Of a stretch of DNA of 64,000 nucleotides, positions 51,956 through 58,239 are shown piece after piece (positions within the stretch are counted from its first letter, which is position 1; every line of letters begins with the position of its first letter). The DNA comes from Palsa-506 sp963836355. Lineage in GTDB: Bacteria; Actinomycetota; Actinomycetes; Streptosporangiales; Streptosporangiaceae. The notes beneath the pieces were generated by a model, which worked only from the letters and a program-made list of their open reading frames with translations, was not told where the DNA came from and searched no databases. A program made the position numbers and the translations under genes. The stretch lies in contig CAWIJO010000002.1 in assembly GCA_963836355.1 (NCBI GenBank), positions 310,001-374,000 on the forward strand, written 5' to 3'.

Positions 51956-53362
51956 TCACGAGGCGGTGAAGGAGGTAATCATGCCGATGGTGAGGTGCGG
52001 CGGGCCGGTGCCGCCGCCGGCCTTGCCGGTCTGCCAGCAGGTCGCCACGTAGTTCCCCGGCGGGAGACCCATGGTGACCGCGGTGCCGGAGTTGGTGGGC
52101 AGCGGATCGCCGCTGTCGGCGAAGTGGATCCAGTGGTCCTCGGCATCAGGGCCGTTCTTCTTGGCGTCGTTGATCACGTCCTGGGCGGTCTTGCCGGCCG
52201 GCAGCTGCAGCACCACGAACTCGTGATCGATCTCGAACGACTCCTTGTTGGTGAACGAGACCACGACCGGCTTGTTCGCCGGCACGGTCGACGGCATGCC
52301 GTGGTAGGTGAAGTTCTGCACCGTGACGTTGTAGGAGGCGGGCACGCCTGCGGTGGCCGGGACGCTCGCGGCGGTGGAAGCGGTGAACGGAGCGATCATG
52401 CCGATGGTGAGGTGCGGCGGGCCGGTGCCGCCGCCGGCCTTGCCGGTCTGCCAGCAGGTCGCCACGTAGTTCCCCGGCGGGAGATCCATGGTGACCGCGT
52501 GGCCGGAGTTGGTGGGCAGCGGATCGCCGCTGTCGGCGAAGTGGATCCAGTGGTCCTCGGCATCAGGGCCGTTCTTCTTGGCGTCGTTGATCACGTCCTG
52601 GGCGGTCTTGCCGGCCGGCAGCTGCAGCACCACGAACTCGTGATCGATCTCGAACGACTCCTTGTTGGTGAACGAGACCACGACCGGCTTGTTCGCCGGC
52701 ACGGTCGACGGCATGCCGTGGTAGGTGAAGTTCTGCACCGTGACGTTGTAGGAGACGACCGGCACGGATGCGGTGGCCGGGACGCTCGCGGCGGTGGAAG
52801 CGGTGAACGGAGCGATCATGCCGATGGTGAGGTGCGGCGGGCCGGTGCCGCCGCCGGCCTTGCCGGTCTGCCAGCAGGTCGCCACGTAGTTCCCCGGCGG
52901 GAGATCCATGGTGACCGCGTGGCCGGAGTTGGTGGGCAGCGGATCGCCGCTGTCGGCGAAGTGGATCCAGTGGTCCTCGGCATCAGGGCCGTTCTTCTTG
53001 GCGTCGTTGATCACGTCCTGGGCGGTCTTGCCGGCCGGCAGCTGCAGCACCACGAACTCGTGATCGATCTCGAACGACTCCTTGTTGGTGAACGAGACCA
53101 CGACCGGCTTGTTCGCCGGCACGGTCGACGGCATGCCGTGGTAGGTGAAGTTCTGCACCGTGACGTTGTAGACGGGTATCCCGGCAGCCGCCGCCGACGC
53201 GGACGCTGTCGCGCTCGTGCTGGGTGCCGCTCCGCCGCCGCTCTTGGAGCAGCCGACGGCGATGACGAGGACCGCGCATGCCGCGATGGTCATGATGGGA
53301 AGGGACTGCAAATACCGACGGGCGCGCCGTGCATGTGGGCGGGGCCCGCTTGGCGATCTCAT
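51956..53362 (-). CDS. Lipoprotein made of three nearly identical cupredoxin-like domains
   Basis: About 468 aa from the ATG at 53360-53362, with AAGGAG 6 bases upstream. The lipobox is VIAVGC. Three copies of a domain of about 140 residues follow, each YNVTVQNFTYHGMPSTVPAN ... FEIDHEFVVLQLPAG ... YVATCWQTGKAGGGTGPPHL-TIGM. In every copy a His (DHEF), a Cys (ATCW), a His (PPHL) and a Met (TIGM) could form a type-1 copper centre. It is 7 bases upstream of ctaC on the same strand and so co-expressed with the oxidase. Likely an electron carrier or copper store at the outer face. Confidence 0.85.
   Translation of the reverse strand: MRSPSGPRPHARRARRYLQSLPIMTIAACAVLVIAVGCSKSGGGAAPSTSATASASAAAAGIPVYNVTVQNFTYHGMPSTVPANKPVVVSFTNKESFEIDHEFVVLQLPAGKTAQDVINDAKKNGPDAEDHWIHFADSGDPLPTNSGHAVTMDLPPGNYVATCWQTGKAGGGTGPPHLTIGMIAPFTASTAASVPATASVPVVSYNVTVQNFTYHGMPSTVPANKPVVVSFTNKESFEIDHEFVVLQLPAGKTAQDVINDAKKNGPDAEDHWIHFADSGDPLPTNSGHAVTMDLPPGNYVATCWQTGKAGGGTGPPHLTIGMIAPFTASTAASVPATAGVPASYNVTVQNFTYHGMPSTVPANKPVVVSFTNKESFEIDHEFVVLQLPAGKTAQDVINDAKKNGPDAEDHWIHFADSGDPLPTNSGTAVTMGLPPGNYVATCWQTGKAGGGTGPPHLTIGMITSFTAS
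51980..53171. repeat. Tandem triplication of a 417-420-bp coding unit
   Basis: Landmark ATGCCGATGGTGAGGTGCGG begins at 51981, 52398 and 52818. The second and third units agree base for base over at least 52358-52751 against 52778-53171. The first unit has only a few differences (for example GAGACCCATGG for GAGATCCATGG). This is very recent duplication, or continuing homogenisation, inside one gene. Confidence 0.92.
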
Positions 53363-53679
53363 GGTTGCTCCTTCGCACCCAGGTTTCAATCCGCACCGGC
53401 GAGCACAGCCACGGCAGTGCCCTGGTGCCGCGCAGGCAAGCGGGTCGCTTTAACGGAAGTGTCTGTCGCTTAACGGAAGTGTCTATCGTGCAACCGGAGC
53501 TACAAGATAGCCCTCATGGCCCAACATGAAAGTTGTGTAATGGACGGTCGGCTCATCCATTACAGCTCCGTCATGATGGGCAGCCGGGCAGGGCCGCGCG
53601 TGCAACACTGCGATCGCGCGGCGCGGCACTGCGCCCGCGGACGCAGGACGGGAGCTGCAAGCTGTTTAACCTCCAGGCC
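53363..53679. promoter_or_regulatory. Divergent regulatory region of the oxidase cluster with a direct and an inverted repeat
   Basis: Between the cupredoxin gene and ctaG. TCGCTTTAACGGAAGTGTCT (53445-53464) is followed by TCGCTTAACGGAAGTGTCT (53466-53484), a near-perfect direct repeat of the kind bound by tandem regulators. Further right GTAATGGA (53537-53544) pairs with TCCATTAC (53556-53563) around 11 bases. No convincing -35/-10 pair could be chosen. Confidence 0.5.
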
Positions 53680-54582
53680 GTGCTGGCGGCGTGGGCCTTC
53701 GATCCCGTGCCCACCATCGGGGCAGGCGTGGCCGCGGTTGGCTACCTCGCCGCGCGGCACCGGCTGATCAGCAGCCCGCACGCCGTCGGGGTACCTCGGG
53801 CCGCCGGGCGCGGGCGCATGGTCTGCTTCGGCGCTGGCTTGCTGGCGATCGTCGTCGCTGTGGACGGGCCGCCGGACGTCCTGTCCGATGTCTCGTTCTC
53901 AGCGCACATGATCCAGCACCTGCTCCTCCAGCTGGTGGCCGCCCCGTTGCTGCTCCTCGGCGGCCCGCTGGGCCTGCTGCTGCGCGCGGACCCGCCCTGG
54001 CTCCCCCGGCGGGCCCTGGTCCGCCTGCTGCGCAGCCGTCCCGTGCGCGTGCTGACCCATCCGGTGACTGCAGTGGGCTTGTTCACCGTCATCCTGGTCG
54101 GCAGCCACCTGACGCCGCTGTACAACCTGACACTGGAGCGGGAGTGGGTGCACGAGTTGGAGCACGTCGCATTCCTCGTCACGGCGCTGCTGTTCTGGTG
54201 GCCCGCTATCGGCGTCGACCCGGCCCCCCACCGGCTCAGCTACCCGGCGCGGCTGCTCTACATGTTCCTGGACATGCCCGTCATGGCCTACCTCGGGCTC
54301 GCGATCGCAAGCTCCTCCCGCGTCCTGTACCCGTACTACGCGGCGCACCCGCCGCCGTGGGGCGCGAGCGCACTGCAGGACCAGGGGGTTGCCGGGACGA
54401 TTATGTGGGTCTCGGCGACGTTCACCATGGTACCCGCGATGGCGGTCCTGCTGCTCCGGTGGCTGGATGAGGACGAGCGCAAGCAGGCGAGACGCGAGGC
54501 CCGGCCAGCAGGCGACGTGCCGCGCCGGGACCACGCGCCGGCCGTGGCGCCGGCGCCTCACTTCCGGTCGGCTGCCTCATGA
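53680..54582 (+). CDS. ctaG: Cytochrome c oxidase assembly protein, caa3-type CtaG family
   Basis: About 300 aa, seven membrane helices. HMIQHLLLQLVAAPLLLLGG with conserved His, WVHELEHVAFLVTALLFWWP, LLYMFLDMPVMAYLGLAI and a final TFTMVPAMAVLLLRWLDEDE. The family inserts copper into bacterial caa3/aa3 oxidases. The start is uncertain: GTG 53680 is a safe inner start, while a TTG at 53533 would cover the inverted repeat and adds a non-conserved tail. Overlaps ctaB by 4 bases. Confidence 0.82.
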   Translation: MLAAWAFDPVPTIGAGVAAVGYLAARHRLISSPHAVGVPRAAGRGRMVCFGAGLLAIVVAVDGPPDVLSDVSFSAHMIQHLLLQLVAAPLLLLGGPLGLLLRADPPWLPRRALVRLLRSRPVRVLTHPVTAVGLFTVILVGSHLTPLYNLTLEREWVHELEHVAFLVTALLFWWPAIGVDPAPHRLSYPARLLYMFLDMPVMAYLGLAIASSSRVLYPYYAAHPPPWGASALQDQGVAGTIMWVSATFTMVPAMAVLLLRWLDEDERKQARREARPAGDVPRRDHAPAVAPAPHFRSAAS

Positions 54583-55775
54583 CGAGCGCCAAGCCACCGG
54601 CGGACCGCAGCGGCGGCGCGGGCTTGGGCCCGGCAGTCCTGGGGGGGGCCCGGCCATCGGGGTCCGGGGGTATCCCCCGGGACAGCGCTGTGCTCCCCCG
54701 GGCCGGCATGGTGGCGGGGCGCCGCTCAGTCCGTCCGGTCGCCCGGTCGCTGCTGGCACTGACCAAGCCGCGGATCATCGAGCTTCTCCTGGTCACGACG
54801 GTGCCTGCGATGATGCTGGCGGAGCGGGGACTGCCCGCGCCCGGACTGCTGCTGATCACGCTGGTCGGCGGCGCGCTGGCGGCCGGCAGCGCGAATGCGA
54901 TCAACTGCTACCTCGACCGCGACATCGACGCGGTCATGCGGCGCACCTCCCGGCGCCCGCTGGCCCGGCCGACCTCGCTGGCCGTGATCAGGCCTGGCGA
55001 AGCGCTGGCCTTCGGCATCGCCCTGGGCATCGTGGCCACGCTGATGCTTGGCCTGCTGACCAACTGGCTGGCTGCGGTCCTGGCCGACACGGCCATCCTG
55101 TTCTACGTGTTCGTGTACACGCTCGGGCTCAAGCGGCGGACCGCCTCCAACATCGTGATCGGCGGCGCCGCCGGGTGCTTCCCGGTGCTGGTCGGCTGGT
55201 CGGCGGTGACCGGGACAGTCGGCGTGGCGCCAGTTATCCTGTTCGCGGTGATCTTCTTCTGGACGCCGCCCCATTTCTGGGCGCTGGCCATGAAGTTCAA
55301 AGACGACTACGCGGCGGCGGGCGTGCCGATGCTGCCGGTGGTGGTTCCCGCCTGGGTGGTGGCCCGCAAGATCCTCTTCTACTCCCATCTGATGGTGGCA
55401 GCCACGCTGGCGCTCGCCCTGTACGCCGGGTGGGTCTACGCTGCTTGCGCGGCCGGGCTCGGCGGGTGGTTCCTGGCCGAGGCGTACCGGCTGCAATCGA
55501 GGGTGGCCCGGCTCACCGAGGGCGCTGCCGCGGTGGCGCCGGTCCCGGCCCGAGCGGCGGAAGGCGCGTCGGCGACGGGGCCCGGCCCATCGGGGTCCGG
55601 GGGCATCCCCCCAGCCAGCGCAGCGGCCGGCATCGCTGAGGGGACATGCGGAGGGCTGGTTCGGCCGAGCGCGAACCCGGCTCCGATGCGGCTGTTCCAC
55701 CTGTCCATCGCCTACCTGAGCCTGCTGTTCGCGGTGATCGCCGTTACTTCAGTGCTGCCCTGGGGCCGCTGGTGA
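54579..55775 (+). CDS. ctaB: Protoheme IX farnesyltransferase (heme O synthase)
   Basis: 398 aa, about 90 longer than usual. The core has LTKPRIIELLLVTTVPAMML, ANAINCYLDRDIDAVMRRTSRRPL (first Asp-rich motif), YTLGLKRRTASNIVIGGAAG, FWTPPHFWALAMKFKDDYAAAG (second motif) and SPLP-type end TSVLPWG. It farnesylates heme b for heme a synthesis. Two extra Gly/Pro/Ser segments, near residues 20-45 and 320-345, are encoded by copies of the same 24-bp GC-rich element. Confidence 0.9.
   Translation: MTSAKPPADRSGGAGLGPAVLGGARPSGSGGIPRDSAVLPRAGMVAGRRSVRPVARSLLALTKPRIIELLLVTTVPAMMLAERGLPAPGLLLITLVGGALAAGSANAINCYLDRDIDAVMRRTSRRPLARPTSLAVIRPGEALAFGIALGIVATLMLGLLTNWLAAVLADTAILFYVFVYTLGLKRRTASNIVIGGAAGCFPVLVGWSAVTGTVGVAPVILFAVIFFWTPPHFWALAMKFKDDYAAAGVPMLPVVVPAWVVARKILFYSHLMVAATLALALYAGWVYAACAAGLGGWFLAEAYRLQSRVARLTEGAAAVAPVPARAAEGASATGPGPSGSGGIPPASAAAGIAEGTCGGLVRPSANPAPMRLFHLSIAYLSLLFAVIAVTSVLPWGRW
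54655..54678. repeat. GC-rich palindromic element in ctaB, copy 1
   Basis: CATCGGGGTCCGGGGG-TATCCCCC; the GGGGG-n-ATCCCCC core can fold. The same 24 bases, with T changed to C, recur at 55588-55611 inside the same gene, each time coding PSGSGGIP. The surroundings (CGGGACAGCGC / CAGCCAGCGCAG and GGCCGGCAT) are also alike, so a unit of about 60 bases was probably copied. Confidence 0.85.
55588..55611. repeat. GC-rich palindromic element in ctaB, copy 2
   Basis: Second copy of the element at 54655, in the loop before the last membrane helix of CtaB. It keeps the reading frame and lies in a part of the protein that is not conserved in the family. Confidence 0.85.
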
Positions 55776-55832
55776 CTGGCTGATGCATGTGCCAGACCCA
55801 AACTTCTCCACGAGAGGCCAGGTGCCCACGGG

Positions 55833-56539
55833 TTATTGGGGATCGCCGCGCTCGCCGTCGTCCGGTTCCAGGTGCCTGGCCGGGATGCCGCGGAGCCACG
55901 CCGGCCACAGCCGTCGAGCCACGTCGGCATCAACTCGGCCGCCGAGTGCATCGACCGCCACACCCCGCGGTAGCCAGGCAGCACGCCCGATGCAACGATC
56001 ATATGTCCCACGATGAGCCCCGTGACGGGGTATGTCGTCCACTTGTGCACCCGGGCAAGCAGCACGAACGTGGGCCCGCCATGCACGACGGTGAGCCCTG
56101 CCCCGCTGCCTACCAGCACGGCGAGGCCGAAGATCAGGGTTACGTTGAGGATCCGCTGGCCTGGGTCGAAGCGACCCTGATGCCAGCCGAACCGGCCGGT
56201 AAAAACCGCCGCGGGCCAGCGGCTGAACCAGCCAAGCTCAGACCGGCGCAGGCGCACCGACTCGGCCGCGAACGACGGAATCGCCCGGGCACCAAGCAGC
56301 ACACCAGCGACCGCCAGACCGGCCAGGATCCACCCGACAAGCCTGTGCAGCGCGATGTCAGACATCCCGGCGAGCAGGGCCAGCGGGCTGGCATGGCCCT
56401 CCTGGCCGACCAGCAACCACCACCCCGTGGCGAGCAGGATCAGCACGCTGACATAGGTCCCGGCGTGGAACCAGCGCGCCGGGCGCCGGTACCTCTCCAC
56501 CCGGCCGACGGCGGCTCGATGCCGGTGATCAGTAGCCAT
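55833..56539 (-). CDS. Di-heme b-type cytochrome (formate dehydrogenase gamma/cytochrome b561-like), frameshifted near its end
   Basis: From the ATG at 56537-56539. Four membrane helices with likely heme histidines: RPARWFHAGTYVSVLILLAT, DIALHRLVGWILAGLAVAG, VHKWTTYPVTGLIVGHMIVA. The reading MATDHRHRAAV...GVWRSMH then loses one base at about 55945. The other frame gives the expected end LGGRVDADVARRLWPAWLRG and a stop at 55833. Without correction the frame runs on to 55712, over the ctaB 3' end, which is unlikely. Probably a membrane quinone/cytochrome subunit whose partner is unclear. Confidence 0.75.
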
Positions 56540-56966
56540 ATCCGCCCGTTGGCGCGCTGCTTGGCGTTCCGCCAGAGCCTCCGGTGACGATCACGGTGAT
56601 CTGAGCCTTTGGGCCCACTGGCGAATGGTCTGCATGCTGCAGCGTCACCCTGATTGTGTGTTTGCCGGGCGAGAGGCTCTTGACCCGGGTCCTGGTGGAA
56701 GTTACCACCTGATAGCTGCTGGTCTGGCCGTCGACGAAGAGATGCACGTGGTCCTTACCGGAGCTGGTCGGGCCTATCTGCGCACTGGAGGTGAACGTCA
56801 GCGTGAACGGCATGGTGACCGAGGCGCCGGCAGCGGGCGATGTGATCTTCAGCGTCGGCGTGCTGCCGCCCGAGGACGAGCCGGAGTAGCCGTTCGAGCC
56901 GCACGCCGCGACGGCGAGCAGCACAGCGGCTCCGAAACTGGGGCCTACCCACCATCGGTTGCGCAT
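56529..56966 (-). CDS. Small lipoprotein with an Ig-like domain
   Basis: 145 aa from the ATG at 56964-56966, with GGAG upstream. Lipobox LLAVAAC with Cys at about 22, then a Gly/Ser linker and one beta-sandwich: TLKITSPAAGASVTMPFTLT, KDHVHLFVDGQ, SLSPGKHTIRVTLQHADHSP. The HVHLFVDG and LQHADH motifs are those of DUF4399/DUF6130-like extracytoplasmic domains of unknown function. Its stop overlaps the cytochrome b start by 11 bases, so the two are made together. Confidence 0.75.
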   Translation of the reverse strand: MRNRWWVGPSFGAAVLLAVAACGSNGYSGSSSGGSTPTLKITSPAAGASVTMPFTLTFTSSAQIGPTSSGKDHVHLFVDGQTSSYQVVTSTRTRVKSLSPGKHTIRVTLQHADHSPVGPKAQITVIVTGGSGGTPSSAPTGGYGY

Positions 56967-57088
56967 TGATATCTCCATTCAGGCTGGTTGCAGGTACGAC
57001 AGATCATCCGTACTACCTGGAGTACGTACCGCGGGCCCGCTTTGTTCAGCTGCGGCCAGACGGTTACCCCCCAAGGGGGTCCCGCCGG

Positions 57089-58117
57089 TTACGCCGCGAT
57101 GCGCTGGCAGAGCCACGCCAGCGAGAGCGGATACCGGAAGTCGATGCCGCCGTGCGTCGCGTCGAACAGCTCGAACCTGACCACGTCATCGGCCACGCCG
57201 GCCTCGCGCAGCGCGCCGCGGAACGCCTCGGCACCGAGGTCGAGGAAGTACTCGTCCCTGGTGCCGGCGTCGATCCAGATAGCGCGCAGCGACCGCAGCG
57301 CGCCTGCGTACCTCGGCGCCATCCGGACCGGATCCCAGTCCAGCCAGCGCTGCCAGACATCCGGCCGCAGCATCCCGGTGCGCGGGTCGAACGGCAGCTC
57401 GACCGTGCCATCCTCCCGGGCGGAGAAGCAGGCCGACACCCCGAGCAGCATCAGCAGGTGCTGATCGGCTTCCTTGGTGAACGAGACCCTGGACCGGAAA
57501 TCGTCCCACCACCGCCAGATGTCGCCGTCATAGTCACGCAGCTGCCGGACGGCGGTGCCGAACTCGGGGATGTAGCAGTGCTCGTAGAGCGCGTCCCCGG
57601 CATGCGTCGCCAGGGCGCCGAACAGGTCGGGCCGGAGCATCGGGGTGATCATTGCGCCGAACCCGCCGCTGGACTTGCCGGTGATCGCCCGGTGCGCGCT
57701 GCGGGCCAGGGTCCGGTAGCGCTGGTCCACCCAAGGCACCACCTCGTCGCACAGGTAGGAGTGATAGCGCCCGGTGCCGTGGGAGTCGACGAACTGGCTG
57801 CCGCCGTAGGCAGTCCAGGCATCCACGTAGACCACGATGGCCGGCGGTGCCTGGCCACTCGCGAAAACCGCGTCGGCCGTCTCCGGAAACGGCTGGCGGT
57901 AGGGATTGCGGTTGCGCCACATGGCCAGGTGGCCGGTGTATCCCTGGATCACGTAGACGGCCGGATACCGGCTGGCCGGATCGTCGTCGTAGCCGGGCGG
58001 CAGGTAAACCCAGAGCGGGCGCTCGGCCGGGTCGCCGAGCGGATTGCCCCGCAGCAGCTCGCTGGTGAGCACGTGCTCGTCGATGCGTCCGGCCAGTTCG
58101 GCCGACCAGGGCAGCAT
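57089..58117 (-). CDS. Alpha/beta-hydrolase esterase (esterase D/enterochelin-esterase-like)
   Basis: 342 aa from the ATG at 58115-58117, with GGGAGG 6 bases upstream. RPLWVYLPPGYDDDPASRYP, VYVIQGYTGHLAMW, then the nucleophile elbow GKSSGGFGAM and an oxyanion region near YTGH. Late Asp (IDAGTRDEYFLD) and His (DATHGG) complete a Ser-Asp-His set. No signal peptide, so cytosolic. Substrate not indicated by neighbours. Confidence 0.83.
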   Translation of the reverse strand: MLPWSAELAGRIDEHVLTSELLRGNPLGDPAERPLWVYLPPGYDDDPASRYPAVYVIQGYTGHLAMWRNRNPYRQPFPETADAVFASGQAPPAIVVYVDAWTAYGGSQFVDSHGTGRYHSYLCDEVVPWVDQRYRTLARSAHRAITGKSSGGFGAMITPMLRPDLFGALATHAGDALYEHCYIPEFGTAVRQLRDYDGDIWRWWDDFRSRVSFTKEADQHLLMLLGVSACFSAREDGTVELPFDPRTGMLRPDVWQRWLDWDPVRMAPRYAGALRSLRAIWIDAGTRDEYFLDLGAEAFRGALREAGVADDVVRFELFDATHGGIDFRYPLSLAWLCQRIAA

Positions 58118-58239
58118 GGGGAACCTCCCGCGCGACAATGATGGACGTCCCCAGTCTGTCACCGCCTGGTCGCATGATCGCGGAGGATAGGGATGCCGGA
58201 AAACACCGAATCCGCCGCGGGAATGGGAATGTTGCTCTG

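Noticed and set aside
51308..53473. Plus-strand open frame of 721 codons opposite ctaC and the cupredoxin gene
   Set aside because: Its internal repeats are only the shadow of the triplicated cupredoxin unit; the minus strand has the lipobox, ribosome binding site and copper ligands.
55712..55832. C-terminal extension of the b-type cytochrome over the ctaB end
   Set aside because: The extension appears only after the likely frameshift at about 55945; the other frame gives a more natural end at 55833.
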